From Rubrobacter marinus (GTDB lineage: Bacteria > Actinomycetota > Rubrobacteria > Rubrobacterales > Rubrobacteraceae), in the NCBI RefSeq assembly GCF_011492965.1, contig NZ_CP045121.1:3348001-3412000 (forward strand): a stretch of DNA of 64,000 bases. Reading direction: 5' to 3'. Below, piece by piece: positions 1-8,847 of this stretch. The notes beneath the pieces were generated by a model. That model saw only the letters and a list, made by a program, of their open reading frames with translations, had not been told where the DNA came from and did not search any database. The translations under genes and the position numbers were made by a program. Numbering within the stretch: the first letter of the stretch is position 1; the number at the start of each line of letters is the position of its first letter.

Positions 1-2006
1 TCCCCGACCGGGGCGGACCTCCCCGCGAGGCGTCCCCCGATAAGGTGGACGACGATCCCGAGGGCCAGCACGCCCAGCCCGACCGCCACCCAGAAAGGCT
101 CCAGGTAGAGGAGCAGGACGCCCGCCGCGCCGCACAGGACGCGCTCGGGGAGGCGGGCCGGTCCCATAAGCCACGCGCCCGTCGCGACGGCGAGGGCGCC
201 CACGGCGAGCGCCGAGACGAGGAAGGTCAGCGCGATCTGGAGCGCCGAGCCCTGCAGGAGCAGCGCCTCGCCGTTCGGGGAGAGGACGAAGGCGAAGGGG
301 ACGAGGAAGGCCGGGAGGGTGTACTTCCACGTCATCATCATCGTCTTGAAGGCGTTGCCGCCCGTGATCGCCGAGGCCGCGACCGCCGCGAGCGCCGTCG
401 GCGGGCTGACCTCCGAGAGCACCGCGTAGTAGAAGATGAACATGTAGGCGACGAACGGCGCCACCCCGAGCTCCGTGAGCGCGGGGCCGATGATCACCGA
501 CGCGATGATGAACGATGCCGTCACCGGCACGGCGAGGCCGAGCAGCAAGACCGCGAGCGCCGAGTAGAGCGCCGTCAGGGCGAGGCTCCCGGCCGCGAGC
601 CCGATGATGACGCTGCTCAGCTTCAGCCCGAGGCCCGTCAGCGTCACGACGGCTACGATGATCCCGGCCGCCGCCGTCGTCGCCGCGACCGGCAGCACCC
701 CCATCGCCCCCGCGACGAGCGCGTCGTAGACCCGCCTCGGCCCCATCCTGTGCGCGGGGTCGAGAAACGAGAGCAGAAACGCCGCGATCGTCGCGTAGAA
801 GACCGCCCGGAACGGCGAGAACCCGAGCGCCATGAGCCCCACGATGAGGAACAGCGAGCTGAAGTGGTAGCCGTAGCGGAAGAGCAGGCGCCCCAAAGGC
901 GGCGTCTCCACCTCCACGCCGCGGGTGCCGAAGCGCCGCGCGTCGGCCTCGATGGCCAGCACGATCCCGAGGTAGTACAGCAGCGACGGGATGACGGCGT
1001 ACAGCAGCACCGTCAGGTAGCTCACCCCGAGAAACTCGGCGATGATGAACGCCGCCGCCCCGAGCGTCGGGGGGGAGAGGATCGCCCCTATCCCCGCCGC
1101 CGCGAGCACCCCGCCACCCTCGACCCTCGGATAACCGCCTCTCTGCAGGATGGGCCACGCCACCGAGCCCAGCGTCACGGTCGTCGCCGTGCCCGAGCCC
1201 GAGACGGTCCCGAGCAGGAAGCCGGCGAGGGTCGTGGTGCGCCCCGGGCCGGTCCGGGAGCGTCCGAAGGCGGCGAAGCTCACGTCGATAAAGTACTTGC
1301 CGGCCCCCGAGTACTCCAGGACGGCGCCGTAGATCGTGAACAGGACGATGTACGTCGCGGCGACGTCGAGCGGGACGCCGAAGAGCCCCTCGAGCCCCAT
1401 GTACGTCTGCCCGATTATGCGGTCGGGGCCGTAGCCCGAGTGCCCGATCACGAACCCCGGCGGTATGAGCGCCCCGAGGTACGCGTAAGCGATAAAAACC
1501 ACGCAGACGGCGGGGAGGATCCAGCCGACCGTCCGCCGCGTCGCCTCCAGGACGAGCAGGATGGTGATCGTCCCGAAGACGAGGTCCAGGGGGTCCGGGC
1601 TCGCCGCCCGCCGGATAAACTCGTCGAAGACGACGAGCGTGTACCCGAGCGCCACGACCGAGAGCAGGGCGAAGAGCCAGTCGGTTACCCCGGGGTTGTC
1701 CGGGCGCTCCTCGTCCCCTTCGGCCCTCCCGCCGGAGCCCCATGCCCGGTAGAGGACGAAGGTCATCGCGAGAGCGACGGCGAGGAAGCTCGTGCGGTAG
1801 AGCTGCTCGGGGAGCGGGTCGAGCACCCAGTAGAGCGCGTAGAGGGAGAGCAGGGCCCCCGCGACCGAGAGTGAGCGCTTGGGGAAGCCCGTGAGGCGGC
1901 GAGCCGGCTTCTCCGACTCGAACTCCTCGAGCAGGTGGTCCGTTCGGACGGGTGCGCCCGTCGTCAGGGTACTTCCGTCCGGCCGGTCCTCGCGCGAATC
2001 GGTCAA
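1..2006 (-). CDS. TRAP transporter permease, fused DctQM type, TAXI family (C-terminus off window)
   Basis: Membrane component of a sodium- or proton-coupled TRAP importer. About 668 residues are visible and the frame stays open at the left edge. The start is TTG at 2006, preceded by AAAGGAG at a good distance. After a polar N-terminus the protein is almost entirely hydrophobic helices. The segments GTVSGSGTATTVTLGS and ILSPPTLGAAAFIIAEFLG are typical of the large DctM domain, and a DctQ-like part precedes it, as in the fused permeases that work with TAXI binding proteins. The TAXI binding protein and a DUF1850 gene lie just upstream on the same strand, separated by a crotonase gene on the other strand. 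Substrate unknown; dicarboxylates or aromatic acids are possible. Confidence 0.88.
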   Translation of the reverse strand, partial: MTDSREDRPDGSTLTTGAPVRTDHLLEEFESEKPARRLTGFPKRSLSVAGALLSLYALYWVLDPLPEQLYRTSFLAVALAMTFVLYRAWGSGGRAEGDEERPDNPGVTDWLFALLSVVALGYTLVVFDEFIRRAASPDPLDLVFGTITILLVLEATRRTVGWILPAVCVVFIAYAYLGALIPPGFVIGHSGYGPDRIIGQTYMGLEGLFGVPLDVAATYIVLFTIYGAVLEYSGAGKYFIDVSFAAFGRSRTGPGRTTTLAGFLLGTVSGSGTATTVTLGSVAWPILQRGGYPRVEGGGVLAAAGIGAILSPPTLGAAAFIIAEFLGVSYLTVLLYAVIPSLLYYLGIVLAIEADARRFGTRGVEVETPPLGRLLFRYGYHFSSLFLIVGLMALGFSPFRAVFYATIAAFLLSFLDPAHRMGPRRVYDALVAGAMGVLPVAATTAAAGIIVAVVTLTGLGLKLSSVIIGLAAGSLALTALYSALAVLLLGLAVPVTASFIIASVIIGPALTELGVAPFVAYMFIFYYAVLSEVSPPTALAAVAASAITGGNAFKTMMMTWKYTLPAFLVPFAFVLSPNGEALLLQGSALQIALTFLVSALAVGALAVATGAWLMGPARLPERVLCGAAGVLLLYLEPFWVAVGLGVLALGIVVHLIGGRLAGRSAPVG

Positions 2007-2177
2007 GACCAGGTCTCCTTTCTCCGCCCGAGGGCGATCCCCGGGGCCAGAATAGTCCTGGCCCCCCACCCAGTCAAACGACGGTAGCGCCGGCCGGACC
2101 CCGGGGCCGTTTCCTTGCCGCGGACGCGGGCCGTCCCTAAGATGCCCCGCGACGGCACAGCAGAGGGAGGGCGGGGC

Positions 2178-2966
2178 GTGGCGGATCTCGAATACGCGGT
2201 CGAGAACGGGGTCGGGACTATCCTGCTGAACCGCCCGCACCGCAAGAACGCCTTCACGACGGAGATGGTCGACGAGTGGGCCGAGGTCCTGCGCGGCGCG
2301 AGGACGGACGATCGGGTGGGCGCGATCGTCGTGACCGGGGCCGGGGACGCCTTCTGCTCCGGCGGCGAGCTCGAAGGGCTGGCCCCCGGCGAGGAGGGCC
2401 CGACGACCTACGAGCGCAAGGCCTTTCTGACGGACCACGTCCATCGCGTCGCGTACGCGTTGGAGGATCTGGACAAGCCCGTCATCGCGGCCGTCAACGG
2501 CGTCGCCGTCGGTGCCGGCATGGACATGGCGCTCATGTGCGACATGCGCTTCGTCGCCCGCTCGGCCCGCATGAGCGAGGGCTACATCAAGGTCGGCCTC
2601 GTCCCCGGCGACGGCGGCGCGTACTGGCTGCCGCGCCTCGTCGGCACGGCCAAGGCGATGGAGCTCCTGCTCACCGGCGACTTCGTCGACGCCGAGGAGG
2701 CGCACAGGATAGGGCTCGCGAACCGGGTCTTCGACGACGCCGACCTTATGCGGGAGACGCGCAGCTTCGCAGAGAAGCTCGCCGCCGGACCGCCCAGGAT
2801 AACGCGCATGATCAAACGCGCCGTCTACCAGTCTGCCAGGAGCGACCTTCGCACGAGCCTCGACCTGATCTCCTCGCACATGGCCGTCGTCCAGTCCATG
2901 GAGGAACACACCGAGGCCTTCAACGCCTTCCGCGAGAAGCGCCCCCCGAACTTCGAAGGCCGCTAG
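2178..2966 (+). CDS. Enoyl-CoA hydratase/isomerase (crotonase) family protein
   Basis: Crotonase-fold enzyme of about 262 residues, the usual family length. The start is taken as GTG at 2178 after an AGGGAGG ribosome site; an in-frame ATG at 2115 lacks one and adds residues unlike the family. The oxyanion-hole segments are visible as FCSGGEL and NGVAVGAGMDMALMCD. The region around YIKVGLVPGDGGAYWLPRL carries an Asp where hydratases often have the second catalytic acid. It would hydrate or isomerise an acyl-CoA in fatty or aromatic acid breakdown; the exact substrate cannot be read. It sits divergently between two parts of a TRAP transporter locus. The acyl-CoA dehydrogenase at 4830 could act in the same pathway. 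Confidence 0.85.
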   Translation: MADLEYAVENGVGTILLNRPHRKNAFTTEMVDEWAEVLRGARTDDRVGAIVVTGAGDAFCSGGELEGLAPGEEGPTTYERKAFLTDHVHRVAYALEDLDKPVIAAVNGVAVGAGMDMALMCDMRFVARSARMSEGYIKVGLVPGDGGAYWLPRLVGTAKAMELLLTGDFVDAEEAHRIGLANRVFDDADLMRETRSFAEKLAAGPPRITRMIKRAVYQSARSDLRTSLDLISSHMAVVQSMEEHTEAFNAFREKRPPNFEGR

Positions 2967-2974
2967 AAGCGAAG

Positions 2975-3492
2975 CTAGCGCAAGGCCGCCCACGCCTCCG
3001 TAAAGACCGTATCCTCCTCCACCCGCAAGGTCAGGTGTAACGGGCCGTCCTCCGCGAAGAGCGGCAAGCTCTCGCCCCCACGACGAGGGTCTTGCGGCCC
3101 TCTGCCGTCCCGATCAGGGGCAGCTCCTCGAAGCGTTGCTCCCGGTCCGGGCGCAGGTTCAGCCAGCGCCCGTCGGCGCTCTTGCGGCCCCGGATGGCGT
3201 AGTAGTCGAGCACCCCGTCGTTCGTGGAGGAGATCTCCACGAGCGCGAAGCCCCCGCCGTCTTCCGCGACGAACCGCTCCACCGCCGGCGCCCGGTAGTA
3301 CGAGTGGACGTACTCGATCTGGAACCCCCCGGAGCCCGGCAGCTCCTCGCGCGCCACCACTCGTCCGTCCTCCCCGCGCGCCACCACCGAAGACCCCGTC
3401 TCCACGAGAGCCCCGGCCCCGAGCAGGGCGAGGGCGACGACAACGGTGGCCGTCAGGAGCTTCAAGCCGCGCCGCCTACCCGCTCGCAACAC
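2975..3492 (-). pseudogene. DUF1850 protein of TAXI-TRAP locus, apparent frameshift
   Basis: Small exported or membrane-anchored protein with an N-terminal hydrophobic segment (about residues 10-30) followed by a DUF1850 core recognised by YVHSYYRAPAVERF. DUF1850 genes are commonly found beside TAXI-TRAP permeases; their role is unclear. The frame as given ends early at 3031 with an arginine-rich tail. Restoring one C in the C5 run at 3075-3079 gives GESLPLFAEDGPLHLTL and a natural end at TAG (2975-2977), so one base appears to be missing. GTG at 3492 (or TTG at 3489) is the likely start. It lies between the binding protein upstream and the permease downstream on the same strand. Confidence 0.75.
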
Positions 3493-3552
3493 GGCGGCGG
3501 CCGGCCCAAACCTCGAACCGGCCGCCGCTCGCGAGCACCTTGCGGCCCGGGG

Positions 3553-4542
3553 TTAGCCGGCCTCGTCGAAGTAGCGCTGGGCGCCGGGGTGGAGCTCCAG
3601 GGGCGCGACCTCCTGGGCCCTCCCGACGTCGAGGTTTCTGGCCTCGGGGTGGACCCTCTCCAGCTCGGCCTTGCGGTCGAAGAGCAGCTTTGTGACCCCG
3701 TACGCCGTCTCCTCGTCCATCGACTCGTTCACGACCAGCAGGTTCGGGACGGCGATCGTCGGCACCTCCTCGTCGAAGCCCTCGTAGGTGCCGGCCGGTA
3801 TCGTCGCCTCCTTGTACGCCTCGCCGTACTGCTCCCGCAGGGCGCCCGTGTACTCGGCCGTCGGGATCAGGACGACCGGGTCGGAGGTCGCGAGGTCGGT
3901 CACGGAGCTTGTCGGCAGGCCGCCGGACCAGAAGAAGGCGTCGATGGTCCCGTCCCTTATGGCGGCGACGGAGTCCTCGACGCTCAAGGGCTGGCGCTCG
4001 ATGTCGGAGTCGGGGTTTATGCCCGCGGCCTCCAGGATGCGCAGCGCTATCACCTCGGTCCCGGAGTTCGGGGAGCCGAGGGAGACCCTCTTGCCCCGCA
4101 GGTCCTCAATACTTTGTATCCCCGATCCTTCGAGGGCGACGACCTGGGTGTAGTTGTCGTAGAGCTGGGCGAGGGCTCTGGCGGGGACGGGCTCCTCGAA
4201 GCTCTCCCTCCCCTCGACGGCGTCGCTCGCGGTGTCGGCGAGGGAGAAGGCGATGTCGCTGTCCTCGTTGCCTATGAGCGTCATGTTGTCCACCGAGGCC
4301 GAGGTGGACTCGGCGGACGCCTCGAACCCCTCGAGGTTCTGCGAGATCTGCTCGGCGATGCCGCCGCCGTACACGAAGTAGACCCCGCCCGTCCCGCCCG
4401 TCGCGATGGAGAGCCGCTGCCCGCTCCCGGGCGCGCCTCCCCCGCTGCAGGCCGCGAGCAGCCCCAGGACGAGCAGCGCCGCCAGAACCGCCGGGGCCGT
4501 CCGCGCGGCGCGCGGCACCCCGTCCCGAAGAAGCCTCCGCAT
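3553..4542 (-). CDS. TAXI family TRAP transporter solute-binding lipoprotein
   Basis: Extracytoplasmic binding protein of about 329 residues that delivers substrate to the TRAP permease encoded downstream. Start is ATG at 4542 behind AAAGGGGAG; longer upstream reading has no support. The N-terminus has a basic stretch, a hydrophobic core and a lipobox ending LAAC, so it is probably lipid-anchored. The mature part opens with SIATGGTGGVYFVYGGGIAE, the typical TAXI start, and contains LGSPNSGTEVIALRILEAAG, typical of the ligand pocket. The 287-base gap to the divergent acyl-CoA dehydrogenase must hold promoters for both genes. TAXI proteins often bind glutamate or related acids; the ligand here is unknown. 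Confidence 0.9.
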   Translation of the reverse strand: MRRLLRDGVPRAARTAPAVLAALLVLGLLAACSGGGAPGSGQRLSIATGGTGGVYFVYGGGIAEQISQNLEGFEASAESTSASVDNMTLIGNEDSDIAFSLADTASDAVEGRESFEEPVPARALAQLYDNYTQVVALEGSGIQSIEDLRGKRVSLGSPNSGTEVIALRILEAAGINPDSDIERQPLSVEDSVAAIRDGTIDAFFWSGGLPTSSVTDLATSDPVVLIPTAEYTGALREQYGEAYKEATIPAGTYEGFDEEVPTIAVPNLLVVNESMDEETAYGVTKLLFDRKAELERVHPEARNLDVGRAQEVAPLELHPGAQRYFDEAG

Positions 4543-4829
4543 GCAACTCCCCTTTCCCTTCTCCGTAGAGACCGGCCCCCCGAGGAGAGAAGATCCATCC
4601 CCGATCGCCTCCGGTCCACCCTTTTCGGGACTATATGGGCGCCCCATACCCGGGTCAAATCGGCCCGCCGGGGCCGGTTGCGACGGTCGGCGCCCCGTGA
4701 AAGAATGGCCCCCGCGGGCCGAGCCGCCGCAGGAGTTGGGGACTCTGTGCGGGCGCCCGAACCTTCGGGGACGCGTCCCCGTCGCGCGAGGTGGCGAGAA
4801 CACCACAGAGGCCAAGAGGAGGTCAACGC

Positions 4830-6068
4830 ATGGACTTCGAGTACTCCGACAAGGTGCAGAAGCTCCGGACCGAGCTCATGGAGTTCATGGACGAGTACGT
4901 CTACCCCAACGAGGGGACCTACCACGAGCAGGTCTCCGAGGCGGAGAACCGCTGGGAGACCCCCCCGATCATGGACGAGCTCAAGGAGAGGGCGAAGGCG
5001 GCGGGGCTCTGGAACCTCTTCCTGCCGGAGTCCGAGTTCGGGGCCGGGCTCTCGAACCTGGAGTACGCGCCGCTCTGCGAGATCATGGGCCGCAGCCTCA
5101 TCGCCCCGGAGGTCTTCAACTGCAACGCCCCGGACACCGGGAACATGGAGGTCCTCGCCCGCTACGGGAGCCCCGAGCAGCAGGAGAAGTGGCTCAGGCC
5201 GCTCCTCGACGGCGAGATCCGCTCGGCCTTCTGCATGACCGAGCCCGACGTCGCCTCCTCCGACGCGACGAACATCCAGGCGAGGATAGAGCGGGAAGGC
5301 GACGAGTACGTCGTGAACGGGCGCAAGTGGTGGTCGACGGGCGCGGGGAGCTCGCGCTGCAAGATCTCCATCTTCATGGGCAAGACCGACCCCGAGGCGA
5401 AGCGCCACGAGCAGCAGTCCATGATCCTGGTCCCCCTGGATACCCCGGGTGTGACGATCGAGCGCACCCTCTCGGTCTTCGGCTACGACGAGGCGCCGCA
5501 CGGGCACGCGGAGATCTCCTTCCAAGACGTGCGCGTCCCCGTCGAGAACATCCTGTGGGGCGAGGGGAAGGGCTTCGCCATCGCGCAAGGTAGGCTCGGG
5601 CCGGGGCGCATCCACCACTGCATGCGCCAGATCGGGGTCGCCGAGAGGGCCCTGGAGCTTATGTGCGACCGCGTCAAGAGCCGGGAGGCGTTCGGCAAGA
5701 AGCTCTCCGAGCAGGGCGTGATCATGGAGTGGATCGCCGACTCCAGGATGGAGATCGAGCAGTCGAGGCTCCTGACCCTGAAGGCCGCGGACATGATGGA
5801 CAAGGTCGGCAACAAGGAGGCGAAGTCCGAGATCGCCCAGATCAAGGTCGTCGCCCCGAACACGACCCTGCGCGTCCTCGACCGCGCCATCCAATCCTTC
5901 GGCGGCGCCGGCGTCTCGGGCGACACCCCGCTCGCCGCCTTCTGGGCCGAGTCGCGCATCCTCCGCCTCGCCGACGGCCCCGACGAGGTCCACCGCGCCG
6001 CCGTGGCGAAGCTGGAGCTCAAAAAGGAGCCCGCGGCGGTCGTCACGGAAGAAATCTCCAAGTGGTAA
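4830..6068 (+). CDS. Acyl-CoA dehydrogenase
   Basis: FAD-dependent acyl-CoA dehydrogenase of about 412 residues, full length for the family. Start is ATG at 4830 with AAGAGGAGGT just upstream. The flavin-binding loop is seen as [12 protein letters not shown]. The C-terminal helical domain has [21 protein letters not shown] and [13 protein letters not shown], close to the longer ACAD10/ACAD11-like bacterial enzymes acting on branched or long acyl-CoA. It would place an alpha-beta double bond in an acyl-CoA, passing electrons to ETF. A strong hairpin terminator follows at 6118-6153. It is divergent from the TAXI binding protein. Confidence 0.92.
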   Translation: MDFEYSDKVQKLRTELMEFMDEYVYPNEGTYHEQVSEAENRWETPPIMDELKERAKAAGLWNLFLPESEFGAGLSNLEYAPLCEIMGRSLIAPEVFNCNAPDTGNMEVLARYGSPEQQEKWLRPLLDGEIRSAFCMTEPDVASSDATNIQARIEREGDEYVVNGRKWWSTGAGSSRCKISIFMGKTDPEAKRHEQQSMILVPLDTPGVTIERTLSVFGYDEAPHGHAEISFQDVRVPVENILWGEGKGFAIAQGRLGPGRIHHCMRQIGVAERALELMCDRVKSREAFGKKLSEQGVIMEWIADSRMEIEQSRLLTLKAADMMDKVGNKEAKSEIAQIKVVAPNTTLRVLDRAIQSFGGAGVSGDTPLAAFWAESRILRLADGPDEVHRAAVAKLELKKEPAAVVTEEISKW

Positions 6069-6117
6069 CGAGAGAAACACCGGGGCTTTAAGCGAGATTC
6101 GATCAGCCTCCGTCACC

Positions 6118-6153
6118 GAGGGGCCCGGCCGGGAAACTCCGGCCGGGCCCCTC
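6118..6153 (+). terminator. Hairpin terminator after acyl-CoA dehydrogenase
   Basis: Perfect 15-bp GC-rich stem (6118-6132 with 6139-6153) and a 6-base loop GAAACT, about 50 bases after the stop codon. There is no long T run, so it may stop transcription with help from Rho. Confidence 0.7.
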
Positions 6154-6279
6154 GTGGTCTTCGCGGCGGCTTGAGGAGGCGAGTCTCGCGGCGCCGGCCG
6201 CTCGAACGGGTCATAATGGCGGCCGGGGAAGGGCCGGCGGGGGAAGGCGGCGTAGGGACCGCGAAGAGGAGGAGCGGGA

Positions 6280-7308
6280 ATGTCCACCCAGATCAACACG
6301 GTGACGGGGCCGATCTCGTCCGACGACCTCGGCAAGACCCTCATGCACGAGCACTTCTTCTTCGGCTACCCGGGCTACCAGGGCGACAGCCTCGGCTACA
6401 GGACCCGCGAGGAGCTGGTATCTCTGGGCGTCGAGGTGGCCGAGCGGGCGAAGTCTCAGGGCGTGAAGACCGTCGTGGACGCGACGCCGAACGAGTGCGG
6501 CCGGGACCCGGAGCTGCTCCGCGAGGTCTCCGAGAGGACGGGCCTCCAGATCGTCTGCTCGACCGGCTACTACTACGAGGGCGAGGGGGCGACGGCCTAC
6601 TTCAAGTTCCGCGCGGCTCTAGGCCCCGCCGACGCCGAGGTCGAGGAGCTGATGATGACCGAGCTCACCGAGGGCATCGGGAACACCGGCATCAAGGCCG
6701 GCGTCATCAAGCTCGCTTCGAGCAAGGACGTCATCACGGACTACGAGAAGATGTTCATGCTCGCGGGGGCGAAGGCGCAGACGGCCACGGGCGTCCCGAT
6801 CATCACGCACACCCAGGAGGGGACGATGGGCCCCGAGCAGGCCGCCCTCCTCGTCGAGGCCGGGGCGAACCCGGACCAGACCATGATCGGGCACATGGAC
6901 GGCAACACCGACGTCGCCTACCACATGGCGACCCTCGCCCACGGCGTGAGCGTCGGCTTCGACCGCTTCGGCATCCAGGTCCTCGTCGGCGCCCCGATGG
7001 ACGCCGCGCGCGAGGCCACCCTGATAGGGCTCCTCGGGATGGGGTACGGTGAGCGCATCATGCTCTCGCACGACACCGTCAACATCTGGCTCGGACGCCC
7101 GCTCGTCATGTCCGACGAGGTCGCCGAGCTCCTGAAGAACTGGCACATAACCCACCTCTTCGAGAACGTCGTCCCGGTCCTCAAGAACGCCGGCGTAGAC
7201 GACGCGCGCATCGACGCCATCTTCACCGAGAACCCGAAGAGGCTCTTCGACCCGTCGTCGGCCCCCTCGACGGCGAGCCGACAGACGGCGGGGACGGCCG
7301 GCTCCTGA
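6280..7308 (+). CDS. Phosphotriesterase-family metallohydrolase
   Basis: Amidohydrolase-superfamily TIM-barrel protein of 342 residues, typical for phosphotriesterase-related proteins, which include lactonases and esterases. The first metal pair is MHEHFF (His23, His25). Further ligands are likely in PIITHTQEG, IGHMDG and LSHDT, and GVIKLAS holds the position of the bridging lysine. A purine-rich GAGGAGGAGCGGGA ribosome site precedes ATG 6280. The last 25 residues after KRLFD are low-complexity and unlike the family; a second reading frame looks coding across this same stretch, so the C-terminal tail may come from a frameshift. It begins a run of plus-strand genes with the alpha/beta hydrolase at 7598. 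The natural substrate is not evident. Confidence 0.88.
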   Translation: MSTQINTVTGPISSDDLGKTLMHEHFFFGYPGYQGDSLGYRTREELVSLGVEVAERAKSQGVKTVVDATPNECGRDPELLREVSERTGLQIVCSTGYYYEGEGATAYFKFRAALGPADAEVEELMMTELTEGIGNTGIKAGVIKLASSKDVITDYEKMFMLAGAKAQTATGVPIITHTQEGTMGPEQAALLVEAGANPDQTMIGHMDGNTDVAYHMATLAHGVSVGFDRFGIQVLVGAPMDAAREATLIGLLGMGYGERIMLSHDTVNIWLGRPLVMSDEVAELLKNWHITHLFENVVPVLKNAGVDDARIDAIFTENPKRLFDPSSAPSTASRQTAGTAGS

Positions 7309-7382
7309 CCGGGAAGCCCCCCGAAGACCCGCTCCACCTCGTCCTCCTCGGCATCAAGTACGAGTCGGCGAAGCTCGGCGGC

Positions 7383-7586
7383 GTGGACGAAGCGGCGCTG
7401 GCGAGGATAGAGGAAGGGGCCCGCGCGGAGGCCGGGGAAGGCTGGAAGGAGGACCCGGCCGTCCTCCGGGGCCGCAACGCCACCCGCGCCGAGCACGGGC
7501 TTCCGCCCGTCGGCGAGAGCCCCGGACCACCCGCGGGACCCGCGCCGGGGAAGCGCCCGCTGTGGCGCAGGATCCTCGGCGGATAA
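7383..7586 (+). CDS. Small hypothetical protein, coding signal extends upstream
   Basis: Charged protein of 67 residues from the first in-frame start, GTG 7383, ending WRRILGG. I do not recognise it. The same frame reads as coding back to about 7254, across the end of the phosphotriesterase-like gene, yet offers no ATG, GTG or TTG there. This suggests either a frameshift that fused it to the upstream gene or an unusual start. The C-terminal third is rich in proline and glycine. It ends a few bases before the ribosome site of the alpha/beta hydrolase, so the two are probably co-transcribed. Confidence 0.45.
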   Translation: MDEAALARIEEGARAEAGEGWKEDPAVLRGRNATRAEHGLPPVGESPGPPAGPAPGKRPLWRRILGG

Positions 7587-7597
7587 GGAGCCGAGCG

Positions 7598-8464
7598 ATG
7601 CTCTACAGAAACTCTGCCACGCAGGAAGAGTTAGACGCCCAGTACAACCTGCGCGCCATGATCCCGGAGGCCGCCACGAGGTACGAGGAGTTCTGCGAGC
7701 GCGAGAGCCGCAAACTCCGCGCCGAGATGGACCACCGCCTCGACGTCCCCTTCGGCCCGACGCTGGCGGAGCACGTGGACGTCTACCCGGCGCCGGGCGG
7801 CACGGGAGCGCCCGTCCTCGTCTACGTTCACGGCGGCTTCTGGGTCCTTCGGACGAGCAAGGAGTTCGGCTTCGTCGCCCGCGGCCCGGCCTCACGGGGC
7901 GTGGCGACCGTCGTCACCAACTACGCCCTGGCCCCGTCGGTGACGATGGGCGAGATGGTGCGCCAGACCCGCGCCGCGGTCGTGTGGGCCTACCGCAACG
8001 CGGAGGGCTTCGGCGGGGACCCGTCGCGGCTGCACGTCGCCGGGCACTCGGCCGGCGGCCACCTCGTGGCGACGCTCGCGATGACGGACTGGGAGGGCGA
8101 ATACGGCCTGCCGAAGGATCTCGTCAAGAGCGTGACCGCCATCAGCGGCCTCTACGACCTCTCGCCCTTCCCGTACACCTTTCTCCAGCCCAAGCTACAG
8201 TTGAGCGCGAGCGACGTCCTCGAGTACAGCCCGATCCTGCACGTCCCCGACGAGGCCCCTCCCCTGCTGCTCCCGTACGGCGAGAGGGAGACCGACGGGT
8301 TCAAACGCCAGTCGGAGGACTTCTACGGGGCCTGGAAGGCGAAGGGCCTCGACGGGGCTATCCTCCCCATCCCAGGCAAGGACCACTTCGGCATCCTCGA
8401 CGGCTTCCTCGACGCCGGAAGCCCCCTGCTCTCGCCGATCCTGAAACGCATGGGCGTTCGGTAG
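7598..8464 (+). CDS. Alpha/beta hydrolase, kynurenine formamidase/esterase-like
   Basis: Serine hydrolase of about 288 residues. Start is ATG 7598 behind AAGGAG. The oxyanion motif HGGFW and nucleophile elbow GHSAGG are those of the hormone-sensitive-lipase/arylformamidase branch. A likely catalytic His is in PGKDHFGILDG near the C-terminus. The N-terminus (about residues 5-45, ending in FCERESRK) resembles arylformamidases that open N-formylkynurenine, but an aryl-ester or amide substrate is equally possible. It lies after the phosphotriesterase-like gene on the same strand, so the two hydrolases may process one compound in series. Confidence 0.85.
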   Translation: MLYRNSATQEELDAQYNLRAMIPEAATRYEEFCERESRKLRAEMDHRLDVPFGPTLAEHVDVYPAPGGTGAPVLVYVHGGFWVLRTSKEFGFVARGPASRGVATVVTNYALAPSVTMGEMVRQTRAAVVWAYRNAEGFGGDPSRLHVAGHSAGGHLVATLAMTDWEGEYGLPKDLVKSVTAISGLYDLSPFPYTFLQPKLQLSASDVLEYSPILHVPDEAPPLLLPYGERETDGFKRQSEDFYGAWKAKGLDGAILPIPGKDHFGILDGFLDAGSPLLSPILKRMGVR

Positions 8465-8509
8465 AATCAAGGCGCAAGCGTTTCTCCCATCCCGGAAGGC
8501 GGCGGAGTA

Positions 8510-8743
8510 GTGGCGATAGAAGTGAACGGCGGGGTAGTGGTGCGCGAGCGCGGTACGGTCGTCACCTACCGCCAGAAGTGCGACGAGTGCGGCTACACCT
8601 ACGACTACGACAAGACCACCATCGTCCCGGCGTACTCGACCCGCAGCGCCCGCAACTTCACCTGCCCGGAGTGCGGACACTACCAGGAAGTCTCGATGCG
8701 TCATTACTACGATCCGAAGAAGGACCCTCCCAAGCCCAGGTGA
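8510..8743 (+). CDS. Small zinc-ribbon protein
   Basis: A 77-residue protein with two Cys-x2-Cys knuckles (KCDECGY and TCPECGHY) separated by 26 residues, a probable zinc ribbon. GTG 8510 follows a purine-rich stretch. The lysine/proline-rich tail (KKDPPKPR) is highly charged. Its 3' end abuts the 3' end of a dead serine recombinase on the other strand, and the last 54 bases occur again at about 40.75 kb with the matching recombinase end. Function unknown; a nucleic-acid or protein-binding adaptor is conceivable. Confidence 0.7.
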   Translation: MAIEVNGGVVVRERGTVVTYRQKCDECGYTYDYDKTTIVPAYSTRSARNFTCPECGHYQEVSMRHYYDPKKDPPKPR

Positions 8744-8847
8744 GATCTATGCCCTCATCCCCGTAGCCGAAGACGGAGAGGTTCAGCATCTTGTAGACCC
8801 GGTGGTGCTCTTCGGGCAGCAGGGCGTCTAACTGCTCGGGGATAATC
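8690..8847. repeat. Direct repeat copy A (zinc-ribbon 3' end plus recombinase 3' end)
   Basis: About 158 bases closely similar, in the same orientation, to 40749-40907. Both copies hold the last codons of the zinc-ribbon gene and, on the opposite strand, the final codons of a serine recombinase. Copy A is the complete locus; copy B is a fragment. Confidence 0.8.

Noticed and set aside
45..1874. Long plus-strand open frame rich in Arg, Glu, Asp and Gln
   Set aside because: It is the antisense shadow of the TRAP permease, whose minus-strand reading gives clean transmembrane segments and family motifs.
3136..5238. 700-residue plus-strand open frame
   Set aside because: Low-complexity Arg/Pro/Gly composition; it runs across the DUF1850 and TAXI binding-protein genes on the other strand and into the acyl-CoA dehydrogenase in the wrong frame.
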